A DNA stretch of 64,000 bases. Source: Brachypodius melanocephalos. Lineage: Eukaryota; Chordata; Aves; Passeriformes; Pycnonotidae. Position numbers and translations under genes: made by a program. The stretch spans positions 1,835,874-1,899,873 of the forward strand of contig VZSR01001685.1 of assembly GCA_013398615.1 (NCBI GenBank). The letters are read 5' to 3'. The notes under the pieces are model-generated. The model ran no database searches, was not told where the DNA came from, and was given only the letters and a program-made list of their open reading frames with translations. This document shows positions 1 through 12,752 of the stretch, piece by piece; position 1 is the stretch's first letter; every line of letters begins with the position of its first letter.

Positions 1-518
1 AAGACCTTCTTTATAACTAAAAAGGTGACTACTCTTTAACAGAGTTAATCATATAATTTTTTTGTAATTTATTACTGCAAGAGCAGTAGTTGAGGTTAGA
101 TATATTTATAGTGTGTGGTACTAGAAGAATAGAAATTTTTCACCTCTTTTGAAGAAGCCAGTTAATATTAGCATTGTGCCAAATTTGAAATTTGTATTGC
201 CATTGTAAATCAGATCTAAAATGGATTTAATAGAATTTTAATTCTGGGAAGGAGAAGAACAATTTCAATGGTCATCAATTTTATTTACTTACTTCTTAAT
301 TCTTGCCTGCATTAAAAAAAAAAAAAAAAAAAAAAAGTTTATAAAGATAGAAGAAAGTTGGCATCTTTCTAATGCCTGGTGCTTAAAAACATGTTTGGGG
401 TTTTTAAATAAATTTGAGAGTTTACTCAATTTTATCAAGTTTTAGATATGACACCACTATGGTTAAATGGTAGAACCTTAGAACACGAATGTATCTGAAT
501 TAGCTGGTCTGTAGGTAG
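1..518. other. AT-rich single-copy sequence, no gene
   Basis: No open frame, splice-bounded exon or recognisable repeat family is visible. The only structured element is a 23-base A run at 314-336. It could be a decayed retroposon tail, but nothing recognisable lies directly upstream. Confidence 0.6.
314..336 (+). repeat. Poly-A run (A23)
   Basis: An uninterrupted run of 23 A follows GCATT. No identifiable retroposed body precedes it, so it is best described as a mononucleotide repeat. Confidence 0.9.
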
Positions 519-862
519 GTATGGAAAGCAACCAAGCAGAAAAGGACCTGGGGATGCTGGTTGACAGCTGGCTGAGCATGAGCCACCTGTGCCCAGGTGG
601 CCCAGAGGGCCAGTGGCATCCTGGCATGTATCAGGAATAGTGTGGCCAACAGGCTGGGGAAGGGATAGTTCCACTGATGTCAGCACTGGTGAGGCCACAT
701 CTCAAATCCCGTGCTCACTCTTGGGCCACTCCGTTCAGGAATGACACTGCTGGACCAAGCCTAGGGAAGGGCAATGAAACTGGTGGAGAGTCTAGAGGGT
801 AAATGCTATGAGGAGCAGCTGAGGGAGCTGGGCTTGGGAAAGCTTAGAAAAGGTAGTTGGAT
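519..862 (+). mobile_element. CR1 LINE fragment, end of ORF2 and start of 3' region
   Basis: The stretch matches the CR1 consensus as I know it. It begins with the coding block for the 'AEKDLGMLVDSWLSMS'-type peptide (read near 534-580 as KDLGMLVDSWLSMSHL). The usual block for the ORF2 C-terminus follows, where GGTGAGGCCACATCT is the 'VRPHLE' site, and then the 'GAGGAGCAGCTGAGGGAGCTGGG' type region (about 811-835). It stops before the 3' tail, so it is truncated at both ends. Local GC is clearly higher than in the flanks. Open frames seen antisense here are chance frames. Edges are accurate to roughly 20 bases. Confidence 0.85.
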
Positions 863-3800
863 GCTTCAAAAATTTTGATGGAAAAAGAGACTTCTTCTTG
901 AACTGTGTAAATGTAGAATTTTTGCTAAGAACACTACTGTAAAACATTACTGGCTCCACTGAGCTGCTTGGCATGAATGTGAGCAATGCTACCATAATGA
1001 TAATCAAAGAAAAAATGGAAATTATCTTAATACTTTGGATATATAGACACCACTTAACCCTAGGAAGGTTGTAAATCTGAGGACTGGGTAACCATCTGTT
1101 CAATCTATGAAATAATTATTGCCATTTTCAACTTGACCATTGCTCTACTGATTGCTGCTCATTTATCGACCTCCTTTCTAGGTCAATCATTGTAAGCATA
1201 GTGTTTAGCACTTGGAGCTATACACATGGTTGTCTGTGACATTCCTTTAGCAAACACTGTGCCAGAAAATAAGCATTTCTTAGCCTGCACAGTTTATTAT
1301 GAAGCTGTGATAAATTTTCATTCATATTTCCCAGCAGGGATCAGCTGGAAGGTTGGGGAAGGCAGTGGCATCAGCATCAGCAGGGACTGCATCTGAGTCA
1401 CACTTACAGAGGTGTTTGGAATAGTGCATTTCCTCTTTCCAGGTTTGATAATAGTTTGCCAGCTCTGTACTGAGGGAGTGATTACAATCCAGTATTGTTT
1501 TTCAAGCACAGCCTTCTAACAACAACTTGAAAAAGAATAACTAAATTTAGACTCCTCTATTATATTCAGCTCGGCAATATTTAATTTATCCTTATCACAG
1601 TCTGGTGCATGGAGCAAACACTTCCATTATATTGATAGGAAAGCACAACACTGCCAATTTCCTGTGAGCTGCTGGTTAGGAAAGAACAATTGTGTCTCGT
1701 TTACAGTGGTCAATCTTTTTGGAGTTTGGAGGTCTCTTTGAAGTCAAGAAGACCTACAAGTCTTTAACCTGGAGAAAATTATTGTCTCTGAGACATCCAG
1801 TATAAAGTCTGTCTTCATCTAAGGAAGCCAAGCTCTACAATTTGAATCCAGATTTCAGCCATTTGCTCTCAATTACAAGAGGGACAAAACAGAAACAAAA
1901 AGAGTGCAAAGAAAGCATGGATCGATTTTGTTGCTCTCATTCAGACACAAGAAAAAAATCCAGAGAAATCAAAAGCAGTATATTTTGAAGAACTATTCAA
2001 CAAAACATTTTTCAATGACAACATATTTTGTTGAAAACTTTTTAAAAGCTGCAATTACTTTATTTCCAGTGTTCTACTATGTGATTTTGTGTGGTGTTCC
2101 ATTATAAATTTTGTGCAGCAGAAGTACTCTTATCTTTTTCACTAGTGAATATATATAGTAAAGGATTTATATAGGAAAAAAAAGTGGTTTAGAAAACAAT
2201 TGCTTTCTAAGTACCAAAAAATAAAAATTAAACATTTTTTTAAAAAGGCTTAAAATATGCATGTGAACGGATTACTACACGGATGTATACTAGGAGTCAA
2301 AATTGACTTCAGTCCTAATAGATGTGGATCCATCTATCCATGATACTGGGATGCAACACCTGTGATCTCCTTAGGATAAGGTAATGCTAATATCCTGCTG
2401 CGTGTCCAAAGTCAGACTAACAGAAACAGGGCCAAGGAAATCAGCAGGAAAGAGTAGTGCCAAGGCTTTTAGGGAGTATTAAGATGCTGAACTGCATAGC
2501 AGTAGGCTAGCAAAGTTTGACTTTTCCAGTTTAAGCTTAGGATACAAGAACAAGTGAATTGGAATGTAAATTTCTAGGTAGCAAGTGGGAAGAAAGACAC
2601 TGAATATAAATGATGAGAGAAAATGTAGACAGATATTGCAATGAGCAATCTGCTCACTTCAGTATAAAGATGCAAATAAGTGGGCTAAAGGGAATGCAAG
2701 AAAGCTTTTTTTGGGAAAAGTAAAGAGGAAAGCTTATTGCTTTGTGCTTTCGTGCTGTGAGATATTTGTTGTGAAAACAATGCATTAGTAGTCTGTTCAG
2801 AACCTGTCTGCTCGTAACTTTAATCACTCTGTTGTTCATAAGATACTGGAGGGGGAAAAAGTTTAACATTTGTGAAAAGAGAGTCCAATGCATGTCCTCA
2901 TTTACCTGATGTAAAGCTGTGCAGTTCCAGATTTAAGGGAAACGAAGGCAGTCAGATTTACAGTATACAAACTTGTTTGAAGGAGCCTGACACCTGTTAA
3001 AGACAAAAATATAGAGCTAGTCATCTGCAGCTCATGTCTTGCTCAGCTTTTGGATAAAGAGTCAGAACAATTTTTCCCTTGTGTTTTAAAGAGTTTTGAG
3101 CAGTGATGTAGGGGTCAGTGCTATTACTGTCAGTACTGTTATGACATGTATCTCATGCTGTCCACAGACAGTAGAATTGGAACCTAAATTTCACTCTTCT
3201 GTGTTTTTGTAGCTCAGACAACACTGTCTTAAGTCTATCAGGAGAAAATGTGATGAAATAAAAGGCAGCAACACTAACCTGTTTCATTGGATATTGTCTT
3301 CTAATACTACAAATCCAGAAGATAGTCCAAATGAAGCAGTGTAACCTTGTAGGAAACTAAATTCTCTGCCTATTCATCCAAAATCCTATTGTAGGTCAGA
3401 CTGAAAACCAATTTGCAGATGCCTACTAAATAGGTATGCAGTGTTGATTGGCTCTTTAAGATTTGTTTTCACATCATAGCATAGTTCTTCTGGTTAATTT
3501 TTTGAACGCGTTTTTTCATCAGTGCTTTATAAATGAAAAGAAATAGAAATGTATTTATATAAATGCATTTATTAAATCTTTCTGGGCCAATATTTTATCA
3601 CATCACAACAGTGAAAATGTCTACAAAAAGAAACATGCTGTATAAAAAGTAGTAATTCAAAGAGGAAAAAAATAACCACAGCAAAACCCAACCCTGATTT
3701 CTTCAAGGCACCGTGTAAACCATACAAAACACTGGATAGGAAAGGTAAACTTCAACTTTGTCCTAGAAGTGAAAGCTCAGCATTTCTGTCAAGACAGTAC

Positions 3801-5043
3801 ATAAGGAGGAAGTAGATCAAGGGAATTTGTCTATTTGCATTTACATCAGCTCTTTAGAATCTGTTGTTTTTGTTAAAGTTAGTCGCAGTATCTGACTGAA
3901 CAAAATAATGAATTCTTTCTAGTTCTGCTGAAAAAAATTGAGGCCCTTGGGACCATATGTCAGTGCAAATAGTGTTGTAAGTGGCTGTAGATCTCCTTCT
4001 TGATTTCTGTTTTAGTGTTTCCCTTCTTTCAGTTCCAACTTAAATTTAAAATTTCCAGTCTTTGAGTAACAAGTACTTTTTGAGTGCTAAAAAACAGGAT
4101 GAGAGGGGAGGGGAAGTGGTAGGAGAGAAGGAGAGGAATACAACTGCAACCAAACTTATATACCTGACAGTAATTTATGAGGATGAGGGGCTTAACCTGC
4201 TGTTGTTTCAAAGGAGGTTTGAAGGAAGTTCCAAACCAGTGGAAAAAACCTACTAAATCATATAATGAGCATGGTACTTGGACTCATTCTCAACGAAGTC
4301 AAAACATACCATTGGCTGTAGGCAATATTGGTGCCCACTGTGAAACAAACCAGCACGTTCCTGTACAGAGATCAGTATACATGGAAATGTTATTTTTGTT
4401 CTTCCCGTTCAGAAATTTTTCTTCTGGTCATAAGGAAGAAAATTCTGTATCTCAACAGTGTCAAGTAAGCTTCAAAGCCAAAATGTCACCTTCAGCCTTT
4501 TTAAACTTTCTTTGAGAACTTGAAAAAAAAGGCAAAAAAATGTTGTTTGATTTGCAGCCAAGTGTTCTGAAGCTGCACAGTAGCACTGAGATGAACTGCA
4601 GGATGTTCAGTCAGTGTTCAGCACAGGGTCGGGAGCTCAAAAAGGTACTGGTGCTAGGGGGTGCAAAGGCAGATGACTGGAATGTATTTGTGTATATTTA
4701 TTTTTATGTGTTTATATATATACACATACTTACATGTATATGCATATATAGTGCTTTAAAAATAAACAGCCCATCAACACTTACTGAGATTACATACTGC
4801 AAAGGAGAAAAAAAAGAATCTGATTCTAAAATATGGATGATTAGGAAAAATACATGCAGATTTTTCTGTATGAATTGGACTTACCCCAATGGTAAATTTG
4901 GGAACTCCCTCATGGTAATCATGAGGAGATAAACAGCAGTTCTATAGCACACAGTTCGTGGCACACCAGAATTTCAGACAGCTTCTCAAGAGCTTCAAGG
5001 TACAGAATTGTACTTTTATAATCTCTGGTGGGCAATAGCTCTA
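863..5043. other. AT-rich single-copy sequence, no gene supported
   Basis: About 4.2 kb without a supported gene. Open frames up to 130 codons occur (for example 4540-4932, plus strand). They are low-complexity, rich in Phe, Ile and Tyr from AT-rich DNA, and show no domain I recognise. The 4540 frame runs straight through a TATA/TGTA-rich stretch, which argues against coding. No retroelement was recognised here. Confidence 0.55.
4684..4750. repeat. Imperfect TA/TATG-rich low-complexity tract
   Basis: Alternating TATA, TGTA and CATA words fill this interval. It is an impure dinucleotide-type repeat, probably unstable in length. Confidence 0.6.
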
Positions 5044-5553
5044 TATTTCATAGAATATGCTGAGTTGGAAGGGACCAACCAGGATCTAGAGTCCAACTCC
5101 TGGCCCTGCACAGGACACCCAAGAGTCACACCGTGTGCCTGAGAGTGTTGCCCAAACTCTTCTTGAACTCTGTCAGGCTTGGTGCCATGACCACTTCCCT
5201 GGGGGAGCCTGTTACAGCGCCCAGCCACCCTCTGGGTGGAAATTTTTTTCCTCATATCCAACTTAACTCTCCTCCAAGTCCCTTTCATGCCATTTCCTCA
5301 GGTCCTGTCACCAGTCATGAGAGTGAAGTGGTGAGTGCCTGCCCCTCCTCTTCCCCTCCTGAGGAAGTTGTGACTGCAATGAGTTCCTCCCCTCAGTCTC
5401 CTGCAGACTGAACAGCCCAAGGGACCTCAGCAGTTCCTCATGTGACATCCCCTCCAGACCCTTCACCACTCTCATGGGCCTCCTTTGGGTGCTCTCTAAC
5501 AGCTTACTGTCCTTCTAACACTGATGCCCAAAACTGCACACAGGACTCAACAG
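5044..5553 (-). mobile_element. CR1 LINE 3' end, 5'-truncated (minus strand)
   Basis: Read on the minus strand this is a CR1 3' region. The plus strand opens with TCATAGAATATGCTGAGTTG, the complement of the CR1 3' terminus. GGAAGGGACC, the 'CCAACTCCTGGCCCTGCACA' block, and a recognisable 'CTTCTTGAACTCTGTCAGGC' block follow. It then extends into the untranslated and terminal ORF2-adjacent part, including 'CTGAACAGCCCAAGGGACCTC' type sequence. It is truncated at its 5' side near 5553, as is typical of CR1. It belongs to a different CR1 subfamily from the copies at 14.4 and 20.5 kb, judging by the shorter spacing and different 3' block. No intact frame remains. Confidence 0.9.
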
Positions 5554-6040
5554 AATATCTACTCTACATTCCTTTAAAATGAGAGAAACTTGTTTTGGTG
5601 AAACTCCCTAAAAAGGAGGAGCTTTATCCTTTTATCCTTTCCTGGAAGAAACTGAATAAACTCAGTCTTTCAGACAGCAGATTTTGAGACAAGAAAATCT
5701 AATGCAAGGAGCTGGAAGTTTGCAGCACGAAGAAAAATTGCTGAGGAGAGCACACAGCAGCTAGGAAAATCTCGTAAGTGACAGCAGGGGCTTTCTAAAG
5801 TATTTGTTGAAGTTTGTACTAATAAAGTTCTTCAAAAATTTCTATTCTTTCTTCCCTTATTTTGATTTTTCATGTTTAAATTTAAATTCTAATAGAGATT
5901 GTATCCATTGCTTAATTTTGTCATTTCATCTGGGGGATCTCAGTATGAGGAAGAAATTAAAACACATTCATCCCAAAACTCCAGCTGACCTCAGTTTAGT
6001 CAGCCCATATCTTAAGGATTTTCATGAATCTGTGACTGCC

Positions 6041-6056
6041 AAAAAAAAAAAAAAAA
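6041..6056 (+). repeat. Poly-A run (A16)
   Basis: Sixteen consecutive A residues. The roughly 100 bases upstream are not recognisable as a processed pseudogene. Confidence 0.85.
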
Positions 6057-9000
6057 GGTTTATATCTCCCCTATGCCACCTTTTTAGCCACATTCTTGTA
6101 CCGAGAACCATCAGTAATATCTTTGCCCCTCTCCCTGTTCTTGTTCTAGTTACTATAGTGGTATGTATATAATACAAAGAAAGCCTCAGAAATATTCAGG
6201 AACAGCAATTACTTTGGTTACTTGAAATTAAGGAAGCAAAAGTACTTGCAGTTAAACCAGAGGTGCATTGTGTTTATATCAAAAATAACCTTTCTAGTGT
6301 GAAATGATTAATTCTGGTTTGGATGAAAGGTTCTGATATTCCAGGATGGCAAGTAGCTTACAGAACAGCTAACAAAGGTACTAAACCACTTCATTCCTGA
6401 GGCTATGTTTTACTTGCACTGGACATTTCTTAAGAAATCTAGAATTTGCATAGGGATTTGCATAAGAATATAATATTTTTTAACCCTAAAATTTAATAAT
6501 CTGAAAAATCGAATGTGGGTCATTAAGTATGAGGCAACAACAAGTCATATGGTAATAATATATATAATAGTAATTTTCACCTGTCATGAGTATTTTAGGT
6601 CTCACTTTAAAATTTAATATGTATGGACGGAAGGAAAAAAATTCTCACTATTGTTTTCTAGGCTAGAATAAGATTACAATTGATCAGGATTGAAAGGATA
6701 AAAGGGAATAAAGGTCCTTCAGGAGAGTTTATTCTCTGGCCACTGGGACAAAATGTCAATATTAATGAAACAAAATTATATTCCTTTGAAAAATTAAGGG
6801 CACTGGGATTGGAGAAGTTAACACTTTAAAGTGGACATTGAGAGTTTAATGATTACATAATTTTTCTTAAGTACTAGTGTAACAGTCTTGCTCTAGGGAT
6901 CAGGGTGGAGCTGAAATCAAGCAAGAAAAAACTGTTAGAGCTTGCAGTTTTCTAATACTTTATGCTATTTATTTGTTTTATGTTTAAGTCTGGCTTCCTG
7001 CCACATGAAAAAAAGAAATATGGTAGTTATCAGTAGCTTGAGAGCTGTGAGAGTACACATCATCTATTGCAGGGCAGTCAAAGTGACATGAATGTGGTAG
7101 CCTGCCAGAGGGTGAAAGGAAAGGAAGGAGATACTAAGAAGATAGTGAATTAAAGAACATATGAGGGGAGAAAAAATAGCAGAAAGGTTAATGTGGGTTC
7201 AGCACAGTGTCAGAAATCAAGTCAAAAGGCTAAACAGTGAGTTCACTACTGAAAAATGAAATCCAGTAGCAAGCTAGGCAATAAAATGAAACTTAGTTAG
7301 TAGAAACCAAGAGATATCCTGCCACTCAAAACCTGGGAAGGGATCCACCATTGGAGCTGAATAGCCAGCTAACCAAAGCCATTTTAGCTGATCAGTCAGC
7401 TGTAGTGCAGGTAAAACTTTAAAAGGAAGACAAGAATAAATATATGAGGCATCAGCAATCCGTAGAACAGGACCTACCAAACTGGCAGACCAGGTAGTCT
7501 CACCTAGGAGAGCAAAATACTAAAGGGCAGCAAATAGTCTAGTGACCATTGATGGTGCCAGTGGAGATTGACTTGTGTCAATGCCTTCCAGATTGCCTGT
7601 GGCAACAAAAGCGTGAAGCAGGTGCCCCTGGTTTCAAGCAAATATTATTACTAAAATTAGAGATTACTTTTCTCAAATGGGGGGAAAGATGCTTAAATGA
7701 CTTATAAAAATTCTACTTTCATAAAAAATAGGAATGAGAATCACAGGAACTATTCCCCAAAATCCACTTAGTATGTGACAGCTGTAGCTGCCACTGTGTG
7801 TACATGCATGCTTGACCTTGAGCATGTGTGTGCACGTCCCTGGTTTTGGTTTGTGTGGTTGGTTACTATTTTACAAGAGCTGCTCTGGTGCCACATCATT
7901 GTTTCTGGAAAGGCTTATGCTTATCTGTGTGCTCTGCTCTCTTATAAGTGCAGCCATCCTCAACACTTTTCAGACCTCTCAGTGACCTTGGAATCAGATC
8001 AATACAGGCTGAATTAAAACATTTAGGTTTTTGCATCACATTATTAGGTGTAAAAACCCCTGCTGTTTCCATATGCTGCAGCTTCGGAAGTTGGAATTTT
8101 TATATGTAATGATTATGTTCAGAAAGATTTTGGGTTCTAATTATTTCCTATGTACCATGTTTCTTATTTTAATGGCTGTATGTGAGAAATTGCCCTTTAT
8201 GCTAGAAAATTAGTTTCTAATACTTTATTTCCACTTTTTTTGCTGCCTTATTTTATTTTCTTCCAAGTTTAATATTAGGACTTTTGCATTATTTCAGATC
8301 AGAGACAGAATTTATGGCTTTCTGAAATAGATGTGAATTATTTCTGAAATAGTTTGTTGAAGATCATTGCAATAATTTGAAGTTTCAATCTCAGAAATTA
8401 TAGAAAAAATACTTAATATTCTGTTTATCTTTTCTATTGTCTTTAACAGAAACAAACTAACCAGGAATAGACAGAAGCATCTCTTATAATGACATTTGTG
8501 TGTCAAATGACAGCTACATTGATCATGTTCATCAAATGGTTTCTCCTCACTAAGACTTTGAAGATTTTTGTGAATAATTATAACTTTAGATCACATCTGC
8601 TTTCCTGTCCAATTCTACAGTTTGCACAATTAAATTAAGTAAACATTAAAGACAGTTGCTTAAAAGGAAAAAAATCCATTATTTTGAAAAAGAAGTTGGA
8701 AGAAACAACAGCTCTTATCTGTCATCAAAACTGTCAGTTTGATGCACAAAGAGAAAGCAAATGCTTCAGTGCTGCAATAATGACCTTAAACATTGTTTCT
8801 TTGAACTGTAGTGCCTTTCTGACACACTGTCCTTGGGTTCCACGCTGCAGAGAAAAAGAAAAGGTAAATAATGTGTGAATACTTAACTAGTGTATGTTCC
8901 AAATTGATAAGGCAAATAAATACACAAATCTTTTTCCTCTTTTCTTGTGCTGTGCACATTTTAGGTCTCCTCAGCAAAAGGGAAGCTCTTTCCTTACAGA

Positions 9001-9558
9001 AGATTGATATTCTATAAAAAATGTAGTTTAGAAGGATAAAGATTTGTGTAAAATTTAAACACAGCAATCAATGAAGAGGTGGAAAGATGTATAGGGAGTG
9101 GATACCTGATGAAAGGAATTGTCAAGATCTATCTTTCATATACAAGGCGATAATGTATAAGAGCAATAACAGAATAAACTAAGACTATTAAGTACAAACA
9201 CTAGAAAATCATCATATTCTGTGAAAAGGACATTGAGAACACTGAGCCTCTTTTTTCTTTTCTAACTAGAATGCTCTGTGCTGAAGCATATTTCATGCAG
9301 AGAATATTTTCTAAATTGAGTGATTTTTGTATGCATTGATGTGCATAACATGCTAATATTTGCTGTCATGGAAAGAAAAATTCAACTTTTCTTTTTTTCC
9401 CCATCTGTCAGATTGATTGTGACATCATTGTGTTTCATTTCTCAGATCGTGATTTCTCAGAGTAAGCAAAAGCATCTGAAACCTATCTTCAGTGGTATAA
9501 GTATGTCTAACTGTTTTATTCTTTTTTAATGAATCATGAATTTATTTCAATACAATTT

Positions 9559-9575
9559 TCCTCCTCCTCCTCCTT
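9559..9575. repeat. (CCT)n trinucleotide repeat
   Basis: Five to six CCT/TCC units in a row, a short pyrimidine tract. Confidence 0.85.
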
Positions 9576-11574
9576 TGAGTTCTTCACTACTGGCAAACCC
9601 TTGTACGTGATCAGTTGGAATTCATTTTTAATTTCAGTGTGTCCTATTCGAGGAGGAGCTTTTAATCAGAAATTATGTCAAAGATCCTATCACAAGTGCT
9701 GTTAACAACCCTTACAAGTTTGTTACATCCTACAGGCTGGTCTAAATAATGCTGGGTTCTGAAAAAACCTTTTTGATGACACGAATGCTGGCTAGACTCC
9801 CTATGTAACAAGTTGGAGTGATTCTGCTGATTTAGGGAGACAGTGCATTGTTGGAGATTATAAACAGCAATTTGCTGACTTTGCAAAAGTTTTCTGCTTT
9901 GGCTGCTTTTTATGGAAGCTAATGAGAATGCCTCTGTTAACATCCACATAACTAGGCTAATGGTCATGGATTGCATCAAACCCAGCAAAAATCTTGTGGA
10001 AGAAGTATTGCCAAGTGCAATATGCTATGGTTAACAAGCAAAAATACAGGCCAAAACAAGATAATTTATCTGAAACGACAAAGAAATCCTTAAGGAGCTT
10101 TAGAAATCAGACATAAAATACATCCTGCATGAAATCTGTGGGCCTTGAAATGACATCAAGAAAAAAAGAAAAAGTTAAAATCAAAATGCCAATCAAAACA
10201 CATCTCATGGAAAGTACAAGAAAAACATAGAAATCAAAATCAACAGTGAGATCCACATACAAATTTTAACCCCAAACTCTCAGTTAATTCATTCGTTGGG
10301 ATAATAGGACAGAGGGCAGCATTCGGAGCAGGTACAGGATGGGAAAATATCTATGGCATACTTTTAATAAAACCTGTCTCCCTGGAAAGTTATGAAAATG
10401 ACTTCAAGATCAATATCATCTCTATCAGAAAAAAAGGTCTAGCTAAACAGAGATAATAATAGCACTGGTGTTCTTTAGTTATCAAGAAATATCATAGCAA
10501 ACCTGAAGCAATTCTGAGTAACTGTCAGTCCTGCAGGTCAAAAAAATTGTGTCTAAAAAGTCCAAAAAGACAAACTATCAAACCTGCATAGTCTTCATTG
10601 TTACATATTTCAGAATGTTTCATATTTACTCCAGACTAATCCTTTGACATGTGAAAACAAAGGAGCATGAATCTTTGTGTAGTATCATGAAACTTCAAAT
10701 ACTTACCATTAGGCAAGAAAGCTGAAGAAAAAAAAAGATAGTTTCTACTAATCGCTATCTTTTTTCTCCTTTTTTTTTTTTTTCGGTGTTAGTGCATCTG
10801 TAAAACCTACAGCTAAGAAAAGAAAAACCTCCATAGACCTACAAATATTTAGGATTATTTCCCTGATGAATGCATTATTATCCCCAAAATTCACTTTTTG
10901 TGTCTCTCCCGGGAATCTGTCTCATTACATCCTAATTCTATTTAGCAAACAATATAGTTCATTATAATTGCAACTTCATCAACAACAGCATGGGTTTTTT
11001 CATTAAATCTCAAAGCAAATTTTCATTAAATGCTAGCCTGTAATTTCTTTCACAGATACTTGTAAAAACCTGTGATTTTGCTGTCTAATATAATGGCAGC
11101 ATATTTTTCTCTTCCTTCATGCAGGAAAGGATTTTATTAGATTTATGGGTTTTTGTTTTATCTAGGTTGAATTTGTAGCTCCTGAGGTTTGTATTTCATT
11201 TGGAATAAAGATATAGTTGCACATAAACTACAGTATTAGCTGTCAGACATAAAGGACGTACATGTACGACAGACTCAGCCTCAATCAGGAATTCTGTCAC
11301 TGATCACTGTATTATTTGAGTTTGAAATCAACCCAAGTTTTATATTGAAGATCTCATAAGGCTTTGTTCTAAGACCTCAACAGAAAATACCCAGAATATT
11401 TCAGAATCCCATGGAGAAAAAGCTAACACAAGCTCTTGGCAAAAACTTGACTGTGAGAAATTGGCTAACATTAGAAGCAATAGCTCTTTTCAGGTGCTCA
11501 CTTTTATTCTAGGCTTGTTCAGCTCCAGAAGACAACAAATCTTTGTGGATTTCTTACCAGAAAATCTATTGTGC

Positions 11575-12050
11575 TGTTGCCTTTTTCCCAGCCTGGAAAT
11601 GAAACTCGAGATAATTTTAGTAAGGAGGTAATATAAAAGGGGATCTTTATTCGAAGGCCTTCAGAAGCAGTTATAGAAAGATGTCCACAAAAGCCCAGTA
11701 CCCCAGGGATGAGTATATTTTATAGGTTTTAGGAAATTAGCTTAATTGATAAAAAGCACCAATTAGGAGCATAAGTGGTGATGCAATTCCCCCCCAGTTC
11801 AAGCTCCTTCTCTGGAGCACCCCTTTCAGCACTAGCTGTACTTTGTCCATGAGAGTGTATCTGGAAGGGTTGGTTTTGGCCATGGTTCCCAGGAAGAACC
11901 AAGATAGCATGGAGCCTTGTACCCCCAGGGCTTGAGTTCTGGAATTTGTTTTGTCTTTTTGCTTAGGTAAAGGCCATGGAAAATACCAGGAAAACTGGTC
12001 ACTAATACAATAGACTACAGATGTATGTGTGAAGAATACAGAGAACATAG
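11575..12050 (-). mobile_element. Solo LTR of an endogenous retrovirus (minus strand)
   Basis: On the minus strand the order of signals is that of a retroviral LTR. A long U3-like part comes first (12050 down to about 11730). A TATA box follows (complement of TATATTTTATA, 11714-11724). About 65 bases further is a polyadenylation signal AATAAAG (complement at 11645-11651) in the context CCTTCGAATAAAG. A short U5-like part includes CTCGAG. I recognise the CCTTCGAATAAAG and CTCGAG context from passerine ERV LTRs, from memory. No internal gag, pol or env sequence flanks it, so it is probably a solo LTR left by recombination. Exact ends and target duplication were not established. The 103-codon frame on this strand is a chance frame. 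Confidence 0.65.
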
Positions 12051-12675
12051 AAAAGAAAAAAAGCCAAAACCAAATGGCATCAATGCATCTCTCAGCTCTG
12101 GCAGTGAATTATTTATCAGATTTCCCAGTTAGATTTAATTGTCTTTCATTCTTTACCAAAGTACTGTGACTACAAATTCAGTCAAACATTTTTCCATTTG
12201 TAAGGGTAAACAGAGATACTATTTTCCTTCTTAGTAATAAGAATCTAATTTAGAAAAGCTTGTAAAGAAAATCTTAATCGAGATTCTGGTGAGGATAAAG
12301 AGCAATAAGACACACAAAAGCTGAAAATGGATTTCAGGTACTCTAAAACTGAAGGTTTAAAACTCTGTGTCAGCAGCTACCAAACTTGGGAGGCTTGCAA
12401 ATATCTTTGAGGCCATAAGTTTTAGCTTACAGTAAACTTCATATTTTATCCTTGCCTATTGTGAAGAAAGAGGTGCTACTGCAGGCTGAACTATCTGTCA
12501 AGCCAGCCTGAGCCATATTTAGGAATTCAGCTCCAAAAATTTACTTTTGAAAGATGTCCATAGCAGTTGGAAAGAAGGGCCTCCCTGCGTTCAAGATCCT
12601 GATAGATCAGGATTTCTTTCAGGATGGTAACAGCTTACTGGTGCTTTTCTTTTTCTTTCTTAAGCATGTATTATC

Positions 12676-12717
12676 ATGCACACACACACATAAATACATA
12701 CATGTGTATGTTGTACA

Positions 12718-12749
<32 letters not shown>

Positions 12750-12752
12750 AAA
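12676..12752. repeat. Compound (CA)n-(TA)n microsatellite
   Basis: A CA run of about 6 units, an interrupted CATA/TGTA section, then TATATATA to about 12749. It is a compound dinucleotide repeat and probably length-polymorphic. Confidence 0.9.

Larger units (their letters stand above)
5554..11574. other. AT-rich single-copy sequence, no gene supported
   Basis: Six kilobases with no supported gene. Contents: an A16 run at 6041-6056, a CCT triplet repeat at 9559-9575 and a T run near 10770-10783. An open frame of 108 codons lies on the minus strand at 9662-9988; it lacks any motif I can name. The 8.47-8.70 kb part is rich in short homeobox-like and CAAATG words and could be conserved non-coding sequence, which is only a guess. 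Confidence 0.5.

Noticed and set aside
4540..4932. 130-codon plus-strand open frame
   Set aside because: It passes through a TATA/TGTA simple-repeat tract, giving a run of Tyr, Ile and Phe. There are no domain motifs and no splice context. It is a composition artefact.
6001..6056. Possible processed pseudogene ending in A16
   Set aside because: The sequence upstream of the A run is not recognisable as any mRNA, and no target duplication was seen.
9662..9988. 108-codon minus-strand open frame with a hydrophobic start and Gln-rich middle, considered as a possible old viral or host gene remnant
   Set aside because: No motif of any family could be identified, adjacent sequence in the other frames is full of stops, and no LTR or other viral sequence flanks it. 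A protein search would be needed to reopen it.
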